This document shows positions 6,909 to 16,576 of a stretch of 64,000 nt of DNA, in pieces (position 1 is the stretch's first letter; every line of letters begins with the position of its first letter). Both the position numbers and the translations under genes were made by a program. A model generated the notes under the pieces. The model saw only the letters and a list, made by a program, of their open reading frames with translations, was not told the origin of the DNA and made no database searches. This DNA is from Christiangramia aestuarii (GTDB lineage Bacteria > Bacteroidota > Bacteroidia > Flavobacteriales > Flavobacteriaceae), in the NCBI RefSeq assembly GCF_009735585.1, contig NZ_VJVW01000004.1:310001-374000 (forward strand), written 5' to 3'.

Positions 6909-9900
6909 TTAATGTTTTTTAATAAACAATTTAGTGGCAACTTCATCAAATTCTACATTAGCTCCTTCATCGACCACCTCTGCAAATTCGAGCTTTGCAG
7001 TTAATGTTTCGTTCTTAATATAAGTTATGTTGTCGTTGACAGCATCCTCGATAACGCCGTCTTTTTGTAGGGTCACATCAATTGTATCAGTCACTTCGTA
7101 GCCTGAATCCTTGCGGAGGTTCTGGATCCTGTTCACCAGTTCCCTGGCAACACCTTCCTTTTTCAACTCCGGACTGATACTAACGTCCAGGGCTACAGTT
7201 AGGCCACCATTACTGGCAACCAACCATCCTTCGATGTCTTGCGAAGAGATCTCCACCTCTTCAAGAGACAATTTAACTAAATTTTTGTTAATCTCTACTT
7301 CAATCTCGCCTTCACGCTCAATTTGAGCAATCTCCTCGGCTCCAAACTGGTTTATCTTACTGACAATCAGTTTAATATCCTTTCCGAATCTTGGACCAAG
7401 CACCCTGAAATTGGGTTTTATTTGCTTCTTTAACAGGCCTGAAGCATCATCGATAAGCTCGATTTCCTTTACGTTTACCTCAGATTTGATCAGATCTTCC
7501 ACGGCTCTGATCTCTTTTTCCTGTTCCTTGTCAAGCACCGGAATCATTACTCTTTGGAGAGGTTGACGCACCTTGATCATCTCTTTTTTACGCAACGAAA
7601 GCACTAAAGAAGAGATGGTTTGAGCCTTTTCCATCTTCCTTTCCAAAGATTTATCCACAAATTTCGGTTCATAAACCGGGAAATCTGCCGTATGTACAGA
7701 TTCAGATTTATTTTTTCCAGTTGCAGCATTAAGGTCACGGAACAACCTGTCCATAAAGAAAGGCGCTACCGGGGCTCCCAATTTAGCTACTGTTTCAAGA
7801 CAGGTGTAAAGCGTTTGGTAGGCAGAGATCTTATCCTGCTCGTAATCACCTTTCCAGAATCTTCTTCTACTTAGCCTTACGAACCAGTTACTCAGGTTTT
7901 CCTGGACGAATTCTGAAATCGCCCTGGTCGCCTTGGTTGGTTCATAATCTGCATAGAACTTATCTACTTTTTCGATAAGCGTGTGCAGTTCTGAAAGTAT
8001 CCATCTGTCTATTTCAGGTCTTTGCTCTAAAGCCACATCGTCTTCAGCATAGCTGAACTCATCGATGTTCGCATAAAGAGTAAAGAAGGAATAGGTATTA
8101 TAAAGGGTTCCGAAGAACTTACGCTGAACTTCCCCGATTCCCTCGATATCGAATTTAAGGTTATCCCATGGATTGGCGTTCGAGATCATATACCAGCGAG
8201 TGGCATCTGGACCATAAACAGCAAGGGTTTCAAAAGGGTCTACGGCATTCCCGAGTCTTTTAGACATCTTCTGCCCGTTCTTGTCTAATACAAGCCCATT
8301 TGAAACTACATTCTTATACGCAACATCATCAAAGATCATAGTTGCAATCGCATGCAGGGTATAGAACCAACCACGGGTCTGGTCCACACCTTCAGCGATA
8401 AAATCGGCTTTACGCCATTTATCTTCTACTTTTTCCTTGTTCTCGAAGGGATAATGCCATTGTGAGTAAGGCATAGAACCCGAATCGAACCAAACATCGA
8501 TAAGATCGGCCTCACGTTTCATAGGCTTCCCTGATTCTGAAACCAAGGTGATCTGGTCTACCACATTTTTATGAAGGTCTACCTTTTCGTAGTTCTCCTC
8601 GCTCATGTTTCCTGGCTCAAAGTCTTCGAAAATATCCTTTTCCAAAACTCCGGCCTCCACGGCTTTGGCCATTTCTGCTTTAAGCTCGGCTACTGAACCA
8701 ATAACCTTTACCTCGGTCCCGTCTTCGGTTCTCCAAATAGGTAACGGAATTCCCCAATATCTGCTTCGGCTTAGGTTCCAGTCGTTCGCATTGGCCAGCC
8801 AGTTCCCGAATCTTCCTTCACCCGTAGATTTAGGTTTCCAGTTGATCGTCTGGTTGAGCTCGTGCATCCTGTCTTTGAACTCGGTCACCTTGATGAACCA
8901 TGAATCCAGTGGATAATATAATATAGGCTTATCTGTTCTCCAGCAATTAGGGTAGCTGTGAACATATTTTTCAACTTTAAAAGCCCTGTTCTCTTCTTTT
9001 AATTTGATGGCGATCTCTACATCTACAGATTTTTCAGGCGCCTCTCCCTCATCATAATATTCGTTCTTCACATACTTCCCGGCAAGTTCACCCATTTCTG
9101 GACGGAATCTTCCCTGAAGATCTACAAGAGGAACTAAATTTCCATTCTCATCTTTCACCAACATTGGCGGCACCTCTGGAGTTGCCTGCTTGGCAACCAG
9201 GGCATCATCTGCACCAAAGGTTGGAGCGGTATGCACGATCCCGGTACCATCTTCGGTAGTTACGAAATCACCTGAAATGATCCTGAAAGCATTTTCAGGA
9301 TTATCGTTTGGCTGGGCATATGGTAGTAATTGCTCATATTTAACCCCAACTATATCTTTTCCTGTAAAGCTTTCCCCTATCAAATAAGGTATCTTCTTAT
9401 CCTCTTTTGAGTAAGAGTTTAGATCTTCTTCAGACTCTGCCTTTCTGAATTTTTTATCGAATTGCTTTTCTGCAAGTTCCTTCGCTACCACGATAGTGAT
9501 AGGTTCGAAGGTATACTGGTTATATGTTTTTACGGTAACATAGTCGATCTTAGGACCAACGGTTAAAGCCGTATTCGAAGGCAAGGTCCATGGAGTTGTG
9601 GTCCATGCGATAAAGAACAAATTCGGGATATCCTTTAGAAAATCCGGAAGTGTTTCTTCCTTAACCTTGAACATTGCCGTTACCGTGGTATCGGTCACGT
9701 CCTGGTAAGTTCCCGGCTGGTTAAGCTCGTGGGAACTCAAACCAGTACCGGCTTTTGGTGAATAAGGCTGAATGGTATAGCCTTTATAGATAAGATCTTT
9801 TTTATAGATCTCGGAAAGCAGCCACCAAACCGTTTCCATATATTTGGATTTGTAGGTGATATATGGATCTTGCATATCTACCCAGTAACCCATTTTTTGG

Positions 9901-10310
9901 GTAAGGTCGTTCCAGACATCGGTATAACGCATCACCGCATTTTTACAGGCTTCGTTATACTTCTCGATGCTTATTTTAGTCCCGATATCCTCCTTGGTAA
10001 TTCCAAGCTCCTTCTCTACGCCAAGCTCTACAGGAAGCCCGTGGGTATCCCACCCGGCTTTACGCTTCACCTGGTAACCTTTTTGGGTTTTATATCGGCA
10101 AAAAATATCTTTAATAGCACGTGCCATCACGTGGTGTATTCCCGGTAATCCGTTCGCTGAAGGCGGACCTTCAAAGAATATGAATGGCTCCTTCCCTTCA
10201 CGGGTAGTCACACTTTTTTCGAAAATATCATTCTCTTCCCAATAATTGAGTATTTCCTCTGCCACCTTAGGCAGGTCAAGACCTTTGTATTCAGGAAACC
10301 TTCTGCTCAT
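6909..10310 (-). CDS. ileS: Isoleucyl-tRNA synthetase, IleRS2 type, with swapped HIGH motif (GIHH)
   Basis: An 1133-residue class I synthetase. The first ATP motif, HIGH in nearly all class I enzymes, reads G57-I58-H59-H60 within NGLPGIHHVMARAIKD. The second is KMSKRLGN (Lys681). The sequences RAIKDIFCRY and GWDTHGLPVE, the KMSKR form and the absence of a C-terminal zinc finger place it in the eukaryote-like IleRS2 group, which is naturally mupirocin tolerant. A CP1 editing domain lies between the motifs (TTTPWTLPSNTAL). IleRS2 enzymes with the first and third HIGH residues exchanged are known to be hyper-resistant to mupirocin. It heads a minus-strand cluster with the DksA-like gene 3 bases behind. 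Confidence 0.96.
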   Translation of the reverse strand: MSRRFPEYKGLDLPKVAEEILNYWEENDIFEKSVTTREGKEPFIFFEGPPSANGLPGIHHVMARAIKDIFCRYKTQKGYQVKRKAGWDTHGLPVELGVEKELGITKEDIGTKISIEKYNEACKNAVMRYTDVWNDLTQKMGYWVDMQDPYITYKSKYMETVWWLLSEIYKKDLIYKGYTIQPYSPKAGTGLSSHELNQPGTYQDVTDTTVTAMFKVKEETLPDFLKDIPNLFFIAWTTTPWTLPSNTALTVGPKIDYVTVKTYNQYTFEPITIVVAKELAEKQFDKKFRKAESEEDLNSYSKEDKKIPYLIGESFTGKDIVGVKYEQLLPYAQPNDNPENAFRIISGDFVTTEDGTGIVHTAPTFGADDALVAKQATPEVPPMLVKDENGNLVPLVDLQGRFRPEMGELAGKYVKNEYYDEGEAPEKSVDVEIAIKLKEENRAFKVEKYVHSYPNCWRTDKPILYYPLDSWFIKVTEFKDRMHELNQTINWKPKSTGEGRFGNWLANANDWNLSRSRYWGIPLPIWRTEDGTEVKVIGSVAELKAEMAKAVEAGVLEKDIFEDFEPGNMSEENYEKVDLHKNVVDQITLVSESGKPMKREADLIDVWFDSGSMPYSQWHYPFENKEKVEDKWRKADFIAEGVDQTRGWFYTLHAIATMIFDDVAYKNVVSNGLVLDKNGQKMSKRLGNAVDPFETLAVYGPDATRWYMISNANPWDNLKFDIEGIGEVQRKFFGTLYNTYSFFTLYANIDEFSYAEDDVALEQRPEIDRWILSELHTLIEKVDKFYADYEPTKATRAISEFVQENLSNWFVRLSRRRFWKGDYEQDKISAYQTLYTCLETVAKLGAPVAPFFMDRLFRDLNAATGKNKSESVHTADFPVYEPKFVDKSLERKMEKAQTISSLVLSLRKKEMIKVRQPLQRVMIPVLDKEQEKEIRAVEDLIKSEVNVKEIELIDDASGLLKKQIKPNFRVLGPRFGKDIKLIVSKINQFGAEEIAQIEREGEIEVEINKNLVKLSLEEVEISSQDIEGWLVASNGGLTVALDVSISPELKKEGVARELVNRIQNLRKDSGYEVTDTIDVTLQKDGVIEDAVNDNITYIKNETLTAKLEFAEVVDEGANVEFDEVATKLFIKKH

Positions 10311-10449
10311 TTTCTCCTTTTTTCAAATGATGTGCGAAAATAAGGATTTTTAACAAAAGAAGATATTAATCTAAGGTAAAATGCACGGGTTATTATCCTT
10401 AAGCCCAAACTTAAAAACCTGAAACTTAATAGATTTTAATAGAGAGGGT

Positions 10450-12849
10450 TTAAAAAGTATAAGAAAGAGCCAGGATAAGATTACGTCCTGCTGCGGCTAT
10501 CCCCGATGAATAGGTGCGATATCGTTGATCGGTAATATTTTCAAGGGAAGCAGTAGCCAGCCAGTTAGGGCTAAGTTCATACTGTCCCGTGAGATTCAGG
10601 GTATACCATGCCGGCGAATAAGGATTCCCATTTTCATCCAGCGCATATAGATAAGGTTTGTTCTGCTCTCCTGGCGCCAGGTCTTCGTAATCGAACTGCC
10701 CATTATACTCGGCAAAAAGATCGAACTTGAGTCGCCTCTTGTGCCATATTAAGTGTGTATTCCCGAACATTGGGGCAGCATGTCTCAAGGGTACATATTC
10801 TCCACCCTCGTTTTCCTCTCCGTGGGTATAGCTAAACTGGGACTTGAGCCTTAGCGCTACTGAAAAATCTACTTCCAGCCCGGCTTCCAGTCCGTAAACA
10901 TAAGCACTGGCAGCATTCTGTATGGCCTGCACCCGGCTTGGTTCTCCCTGGTAATCTATCTCGGTTTTGCCATCCAGGTCGAAATCACGACGAACCATAG
11001 CATTATCCAGGTAGGTATAATATCCGGTAAGGCCCAGTTTTACATTTTCTGAAAATTTAAGGTCTGCACCCAGCTCAGCGTTATAGGCATATTCCGGCCT
11101 GAGCCCCGGGTTTGGGACGACTACAGATCCGGGTTCAGAATCAAAGATCTTACCTACATCATCAATATTAGGCGCCCTGAAAGCGGTGGAGAGTCCAAGC
11201 CTCCAACCTATAAAATCGTTTTGTCTCCAGTTGATTCCCAGGCTACCGGTAAGGGCCCCCGTACTTATATCGGCTCTTTCAAAAGGAAAATCGTAGAATC
11301 GATCATCAAAACCGGCATCAACCAGGATATGATTATACCGTACCCCAGACTGCAGGGAAAGTTTCTGGGTGATCTTCCACTGGTAGCTGGAATAGACCGC
11401 CATAGACTGCCAGCTGGAACCATCGGGATACCTGCTTGCCGTTTCACCGGTTTCAGCATTTTCAATATTTCTGAAGCTACCTCTAGATGCCACATTATTT
11501 AGTACATACTCAAAGCCATAGAACAGCCGGCTTTCTGAAAAATTCTTTTCAAAATCCAGGTTAGCAGAGTATGCATCCACATTTTCTTCGGTGGTATAAA
11601 GAACAGCATCACCAAAATCACGGTCATTACGGCTCTCCCCGAAGAACTGGTAAGCCGCGGTAAACTGCATTTTGTCATAGAATTCTGAGTCGCTGCGATG
11701 GTTGACATTTATATTCCCAAGAAACCATTCCTGGGGACCATAATACCATTCTGCCGATCGCAGCAGGCCGTCCCTTTTTCTGTAAAGCCGGTCATAACGC
11801 GGATAATCTGAGGTTTCTGAATAGACTAGCCCCAGGTTTATATCCCAGTCGGCAGACGGCATATATTTTATTTTTTGCAAAAGATTCAACTGATCGTAAC
11901 CGGTAGGTTTCTGCACCAGCGGATCTTCGTTCATTCTCATAATGTCTATCCCATTCTCACGAACCGCGTACTCCGTCCTCAGGTAATCGTCCGGACCATG
12001 CTCCCCCATTTTTAGGTCTCCGAAATCTGAATAGGTAACACCCGTTCTAAAAGCCCAGTTCTCCCGGCCTACGTTAAGATCTGCATGTACCGTATTCTCG
12101 TTATTGGCCGTAGAAAAACGGGTATAGATATTTCCTGAAAACGAGGTACCTTCATCAAAGCTGAATTTCGGTTTTAAAGTATAGAAATTTAGTACGCCTC
12201 CAATGGCATCACTGCCGTAAACCACTGAACCCGGACCCAGGATGACCTCGGCATTCTGCACCATCATGGGATCAATGGAGATCACATTCTGTAAATTTCC
12301 ACTTCTGAAAATCGCTGAATTCATCCTTACGCCATCCACGGTCAACAACAGCCGGTTGGTGGCAAAACCACGAACCATAGGACTTCCCCCGCCTAACTGA
12401 CTTTTTTGAACATAGACCTGTCCCGTACTTTCCAAAAGATCTGCAGAAGTCTGCGGACTGGCCAGCTCTATCTCAGACGGGGTAATACTTACGATCTTCT
12501 GAGGGATCTCGTCCTTACTCAATTTAAATCGAGCCACCGAAAGGGTTACCTGCTCCAACTCATTCTCGCTGGAATGCATCAGGACCATATTGCTGTTATT
12601 CTGGATCTCCCTTTTCCTGCGATAAGCTTCAATATAAGAAAGCGCCTTGAAGATGATTACCTCTGTATCTGAAAAGGCTGATATATCTGCCTTCCCCAGT
12701 TTATCGGTGACCACCGAGACCGATTTGTCTTTATTGTAAATAGCGACATTACCTACGGGTTGGCCGGAATCATTATCCAGGACGGTAATTTCCTGGGCCG
12801 AACTTATTGAAAATATGAATAGGAAAAGATATAGTAATTTAGATCGCAT
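10450..12849 (-). CDS. TonB-dependent outer-membrane receptor, heme/hemoglobin (HmuR-like) type
   Basis: A 799-residue receptor: signal peptide (ending SISSAQ), a short carboxypeptidase-regulatory-like domain (residues 20-85), a plug (VRGFATNRLLLTVDGVRMN, GPGSVVYGSDAIGGV) and a 22-strand-type barrel ending in an aromatic residue (LILALSYTF). The barrel contains FRAPN and VPNPGLRPEYAYNAE, which match the FRAP and NPNL boxes of heme and hemoglobin receptors. Heme uptake is therefore plausible; a siderophore or other ligand is not excluded. Its ATG directly follows the recO stop with no gap, so it is probably translated from the recO transcript. Confidence 0.8.
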   Translation of the reverse strand: MRSKLLYLFLFIFSISSAQEITVLDNDSGQPVGNVAIYNKDKSVSVVTDKLGKADISAFSDTEVIIFKALSYIEAYRRKREIQNNSNMVLMHSSENELEQVTLSVARFKLSKDEIPQKIVSITPSEIELASPQTSADLLESTGQVYVQKSQLGGGSPMVRGFATNRLLLTVDGVRMNSAIFRSGNLQNVISIDPMMVQNAEVILGPGSVVYGSDAIGGVLNFYTLKPKFSFDEGTSFSGNIYTRFSTANNENTVHADLNVGRENWAFRTGVTYSDFGDLKMGEHGPDDYLRTEYAVRENGIDIMRMNEDPLVQKPTGYDQLNLLQKIKYMPSADWDINLGLVYSETSDYPRYDRLYRKRDGLLRSAEWYYGPQEWFLGNINVNHRSDSEFYDKMQFTAAYQFFGESRNDRDFGDAVLYTTEENVDAYSANLDFEKNFSESRLFYGFEYVLNNVASRGSFRNIENAETGETASRYPDGSSWQSMAVYSSYQWKITQKLSLQSGVRYNHILVDAGFDDRFYDFPFERADISTGALTGSLGINWRQNDFIGWRLGLSTAFRAPNIDDVGKIFDSEPGSVVVPNPGLRPEYAYNAELGADLKFSENVKLGLTGYYTYLDNAMVRRDFDLDGKTEIDYQGEPSRVQAIQNAASAYVYGLEAGLEVDFSVALRLKSQFSYTHGEENEGGEYVPLRHAAPMFGNTHLIWHKRRLKFDLFAEYNGQFDYEDLAPGEQNKPYLYALDENGNPYSPAWYTLNLTGQYELSPNWLATASLENITDQRYRTYSSGIAAAGRNLILALSYTF

Positions 12850-13569
12850 CTAACCGAAAATTTCATTTAGTACACTTAACGACTTTGGTTTCCTGAAGCC
12901 TTCGATATGCAATTCGTAATAAAGCAAGAGCATATTAAGGAAGTCATTTCGCGAGGTCTTATTCAATTTTATATGCTGTAGTTCATCAAATTCAGTGCCC
13001 AGCATAATTTTTAGCAAATCTACATTTTTGCCTTCTATACAGTATTCGTTAGAAGAAAAATCCTGAAAAACCCCATCCAGCAGGTTAAATACCGGCAGGT
13101 CCTCTACTCCGGTTTCAGGCTGGAAACCCAAGTAACGGGTAAGGTTCAGCAGGAATAATAAATGAAAACTGGCAAATTTATCGGCAGCATCCAGGAACTG
13201 GAAACTGTATTCCAGGTAATTGAACAAAGGTTCGTTTCTTTCCTCTTCGTGAATGGTATTGCGCAGCATCTCTGCCAGGAACATCGCGATGCTCAACTTT
13301 ACGGGATGAGTGTGCAGGCTCTGGTAATTGCTGGTCACCTTGGCTTCCTTTAAATATTCCAGTTTGCCTCCCCCACGGTGATTCGCGATGATCTCCAGCT
13401 GGGTAAGGCTCTGAAACATGGAGGCCTTGAATTTTCCTTTCTTAGACTTCAGCACGCCTTTGAGCATATAGGTACACAGACCATCAGATAAAGTATAGGC
13501 TTTAACAATGAGATCTGCCTCCCCATATTTTAAAGCACTAATAACGATCGCCTTGGTCTGGATAAGCAT
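12850..13569 (-). CDS. recO: DNA repair protein RecO
   Basis: A 239-residue protein with the N-terminal OB fold of RecO (TKAIVISALKYGEADLIVKAYT) and the helical C-terminal half (FQFLDA, NLTRYLGFQPE). RecO loads RecA with RecR on SSB-coated gaps. The zinc-binding cysteines found in some RecO proteins are absent. The downstream TonB receptor starts on the next base after its stop. Confidence 0.93.
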   Translation of the reverse strand: MLIQTKAIVISALKYGEADLIVKAYTLSDGLCTYMLKGVLKSKKGKFKASMFQSLTQLEIIANHRGGGKLEYLKEAKVTSNYQSLHTHPVKLSIAMFLAEMLRNTIHEEERNEPLFNYLEYSFQFLDAADKFASFHLLFLLNLTRYLGFQPETGVEDLPVFNLLDGVFQDFSSNEYCIEGKNVDLLKIMLGTEFDELQHIKLNKTSRNDFLNMLLLYYELHIEGFRKPKSLSVLNEIFG

Positions 13570-13594
13570 TCAGGAAAATTTACCGTGAATTTAT

Positions 13595-13621
13595 AAAAAA
13601 AGCCGCTTTAATAAAGCGGCT
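13595..13621 (-). terminator. Rho-independent terminator after gdhA
   Basis: Stem AGCCGCTTTA / TAAAGCGGCT (13601-13621) followed on the minus strand by a T run (13595-13600). It ends gdhA transcripts 25 bases past the stop and separates them from recO. Confidence 0.85.
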
Positions 13622-13645
13622 CTGTATCTTTAAAAAGAGTGTTTA

Positions 13646-14989
13646 TTAAACTACCCCTTGAGAAAGCATGGCATCGGCAACTTTTACGAATCCGGCGATG
13701 TTAGCACCTTTTACATAATCTACGTAACCATTTTCGTCCTTACCAAATTCAACACATTTCTCATGTATGTCGTTCATGATCTCGTGAAGTTTCTTGTCTA
13801 CCTCTTCTGCGGTCCAGCTGTATCTCATAGAGTTCTGAGACATTTCCAGTCCAGAAGTGGCTACACCACCGGCATTAGAAGCTTTCCCCGGAGAGAAAAG
13901 GATCTTCTCCTTATGGAAAACAGCGATCGCCTCTGGAGTACATGGCATATTCGCGCCTTCTCCAACACAAATACATCCGTTCTTCACCAGTGTTTTCGCA
14001 TCTTCCTCTTCCAGCTCGTTCTGAGTGGCACATGGAAGCGCTACATCACACTTGATACCCCATGGAGTTTTGCCTTCATGGTATTCAGCTGAAGAATATT
14101 CATCAACATATTCGCTGATCCTTCCTCTTCTTTCGTTCTTAAGATCCATGATAAACTGAAGCTTTTCAGCATCAATTCCATCCTTATCATAAATAAATCC
14201 TCCGGAATCTGACATGGTCACTACTTTCGCTCCTAGTTGGGTAGCTTTTTCAGCAGCATACTGGGCCACGTTTCCTGCACCAGAGATCACCACGGTCTTA
14301 GCCTCAAGGCTTTCGTTCCTGGTCTTCAGCATATTTTGAGCGAAGTATACGTTCCCGTACCCGGTAGCTTCCGGTCTAATTAGAGAACCCCCATAAGAAA
14401 GTCCCTTCCCGGTAAGTATCCCGGTAAACTCATTCTGTATCTTTTTATACTGGCCAAACAGGTAACCTATTTCACGAGCTCCAACCCCGATATCCCCTGC
14501 AGGAACATCGCAATCTGCACCAATATGTCTTTGCAGCTCGGTCATGAAGCTCTGGCAGAATTTCATCACCTCGTTGTCTGACTTTCCTTTAGGATCGAAG
14601 TCTGAACCACCTTTACCTCCACCCATAGGCAGGGTAGTAAGGCTGTTCTTGAAAACCTGCTCAAAAGCAAGGAATTTCAGAATACTAAGGTTTACCGAAG
14701 GATGAAAACGCAACCCTCCTTTATAGGGCCCGATGGCCGAGTTCATCTGGATTCGAAAACCGCGATTCACCTGGATATCTCCGTTATCGTCCAGCCATGG
14801 TACACGAAACATGATCACACGCTCCGGCTCCACCATTCGCTCCAGAAGCATTTTGTTCTGGTACTTCTTATTTTCTTTTATAAAAGGAATTACTGTTTCT
14901 GCAACCTCATGAACAGCCTGCATGAATTCAGGCTCATTTTGGTTTCTGGCTGATACCTTATCCAGGAAATCTTTGATATTTTCTTCCAT
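13646..14989 (-). CDS. gdhA: NADP-type glutamate dehydrogenase
   Basis: A 447-residue enzyme, the usual length of the hexameric NADP-specific class. Substrate-site motifs are GPYKGGLRFHPSVN and LPMGGGKGGSDFDPKGKSD (catalytic Lys); the nucleotide fold starts VISGAGNVAQYAAEKA. It makes glutamate from 2-oxoglutarate and ammonium, or the reverse. A single-gene unit: a -7-like box on the minus strand (TATATTTG at 15040-15047) lies 50 bases upstream and a strong terminator follows. It is divergent from the outer-membrane-type protein at 15193. Confidence 0.96.
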   Translation of the reverse strand: MEENIKDFLDKVSARNQNEPEFMQAVHEVAETVIPFIKENKKYQNKMLLERMVEPERVIMFRVPWLDDNGDIQVNRGFRIQMNSAIGPYKGGLRFHPSVNLSILKFLAFEQVFKNSLTTLPMGGGKGGSDFDPKGKSDNEVMKFCQSFMTELQRHIGADCDVPAGDIGVGAREIGYLFGQYKKIQNEFTGILTGKGLSYGGSLIRPEATGYGNVYFAQNMLKTRNESLEAKTVVISGAGNVAQYAAEKATQLGAKVVTMSDSGGFIYDKDGIDAEKLQFIMDLKNERRGRISEYVDEYSSAEYHEGKTPWGIKCDVALPCATQNELEEEDAKTLVKNGCICVGEGANMPCTPEAIAVFHKEKILFSPGKASNAGGVATSGLEMSQNSMRYSWTAEEVDKKLHEIMNDIHEKCVEFGKDENGYVDYVKGANIAGFVKVADAMLSQGVV

Positions 14990-15039
14990 AATGAATGGCA
15001 GTATTATTAAATTATAAATATTATGTCCAAATAACGTCG

Positions 15040-15047
15040 CAAATATA
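15040..15047 (-). promoter_or_regulatory. Probable -7 box of gdhA
   Basis: TATATTTG on the minus strand, an exact match to the Bacteroidetes TAnnTTTG, 50 bases upstream of the gdhA ATG. No clear TTG -33 element is seen at 17-21 bases, so the call rests on the -7 box only. Confidence 0.4.
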
Positions 15048-15152
15048 AATATTCTATAAGGATTAAAAGTTTCATTTTATCATTTCATATAAAATTAACT
15101 TTTTAAATTTAAGAGCCCTATTATACTTAGAAGATCCAAAATTCCGTTAATG

Positions 15153-15169
15153 TAGTTTTGCTATATTTG
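15153..15169 (+). promoter_or_regulatory. Two overlapping -7 boxes before the protein at 15193
   Basis: TAGTTTTG (15153-15160) and TATATTTG (15162-15169) both match TAnnTTTG and lie 24-33 bases before the ATG. Either could serve; no good -33 TTG is visible. Confidence 0.4.
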
Positions 15170-15192
15170 CTGAAGTCGCTAGCCAATTTCTT

Positions 15193-15966
15193 ATGATCCA
15201 CACCAGAGCAATATTCATTATTACTTTGCTTCTCTCGCTTTGGTCGGGCAAGACTTACAGTCAGTTATATGTCTCACACGAAATAGGGGTCATTACCGGT
15301 CCCGCTGGTTTCTTTACCGATTATGGAGAAAGATGGAACGTTAGGAACAATCTTGAAAATGAAGGTTTTGGAGTGGGTCTCGTCTACTATGCCAACCTCG
15401 CTTACAAACCATATTGTAACTGTAAACCTACAAAACTATTCTTTAGAAAACATTTCCGGGTAAGGGCAGAAGTGGATTATATGCGTTCCAAACTTGACCA
15501 TTACGGGCCAGTAGCCTCCAAGAACACCGAAGGCGGAATGCAGTTAAGGGCCATGCACGGATTTACCGAGCTTTACCAGGGAGGCCTGGCACTGGAATAT
15601 CATTTCTTCGGAATAAAGGAAGCCAGGGATTTCGCGGTACTGTTCGCTCCATTCATCAGCCTGGGCGCCAATTACGTATATTACAGCCCCGATGCCTATT
15701 CTGAACTTGGTCCGTTGGATAGTCCTAAAGTTCTCTTCAGAACTTTTGAAGACGGAATATTCCTGGAGAGCGGCAGTACTTTTTCAATTAGCGGAAGTGC
15801 CGGGGTAAGGTACAGACTAGGCAGGAGAAACGACCTGCAACTGGAGGCCAAGGCGCTTTATTATGATTCAGACAAGATAGACGGGCTGGATGTGCAGGGA
15901 CCGCAGAACAAGTTCAATGATTTTGTATTGTGGTTCAACCTGGGGTATATCGTCTACCTTAACTAG
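15193..15966 (+). CDS. Flavobacterial outer-membrane-type protein (THC0290_0291-like)
   Basis: A 257-residue secreted protein. A signal peptide (IFIITLLLSLWSGKTYSQ) is followed by SHEIGVITGPAGFFTDYGER and a cysteine pair in YKPYCNCKP. The rest alternates beta strands (FRVRAEVDYMRS, GSAGVRYRLGRR, DFVLWFNLGYIVYLN) with a terminal-strand pattern, suggesting a small outer-membrane beta barrel. It resembles the conserved Flavobacteriaceae family catalogued as THC0290_0291, whose function is unknown. It is divergent from gdhA and convergent with pncA, whose stop lies 2 bases away. Confidence 0.65.
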   Translation: MIHTRAIFIITLLLSLWSGKTYSQLYVSHEIGVITGPAGFFTDYGERWNVRNNLENEGFGVGLVYYANLAYKPYCNCKPTKLFFRKHFRVRAEVDYMRSKLDHYGPVASKNTEGGMQLRAMHGFTELYQGGLALEYHFFGIKEARDFAVLFAPFISLGANYVYYSPDAYSELGPLDSPKVLFRTFEDGIFLESGSTFSISGSAGVRYRLGRRNDLQLEAKALYYDSDKIDGLDVQGPQNKFNDFVLWFNLGYIVYLN

Positions 15967-15967
15967 T

Positions 15968-16576
15968 TCAGGACAGGTCTTCGGAATGGATCAGCTTACC
16001 TCCTTTTCTTAGAATATCGAGACGAGCCTTTTCGTAATCTTCAGTTTTCAGGGCACGTGTAGCATCTTCGATTAGAGTCACCTCAAAGCCTTCGTCCAGA
16101 GCGTCAATAACCGAATAATACACGCAATACTCTGCGGCGAGGCCCACAAAATATAGTTCCCGCGCATTCTTTTCTTTTAGGTAACCAGCTAGTCCCGTAG
16201 ACTTTAAATGTGCATTGTCATAAAAACCGCTGTAACTGTCTATTTTCATACTGGTTCCTTTTCTGAAAATAGCCTCGATCTTTGCTGTTTCCAGTTCTGG
16301 ATGAAATTCGGCTCCTCTGGTATTTTGAATACAGTGTTCTGGCCACAGCACCTGGTCGAGCCCATCGAGTTTGATCACCTGGAATTCTTCCTTGCCCTTA
16401 TGTGAGGTGGCAAAGCTTGCGTGCCCGGCAGGATGCCAGTCCTGGGTAGCGATCACCAGGTCGAACTTTGTTTGAAGCTTGTTTACCAGGGGAACGATCT
16501 CATCTCCCTCTGGCACCGCTAAGGCACCACCAGGCATAAAATCGTTTTGAACGTCTATAATCACCAGTGTTCTCAT
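15968..16576 (-). CDS. pncA: Nicotinamidase
   Basis: A 202-residue isochorismatase-fold amidase. The catalytic triad is Asp8 (IIDVQNDF), Lys106 (FRKGTS) and Cys151 (GLAAEYCVYYS). Zinc ligands are Asp46 and His48 (TQDWHPAGH) and His81 (PEHC). It deamidates nicotinamide to nicotinate, the substrate of the enzyme encoded just upstream. The start overlaps the pncB stop by one base (TAATG), so the two are translationally coupled, with the salvage steps in one operon. Confidence 0.95.
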   Translation of the reverse strand: MRTLVIIDVQNDFMPGGALAVPEGDEIVPLVNKLQTKFDLVIATQDWHPAGHASFATSHKGKEEFQVIKLDGLDQVLWPEHCIQNTRGAEFHPELETAKIEAIFRKGTSMKIDSYSGFYDNAHLKSTGLAGYLKEKNARELYFVGLAAEYCVYYSVIDALDEGFEVTLIEDATRALKTEDYEKARLDILRKGGKLIHSEDLS

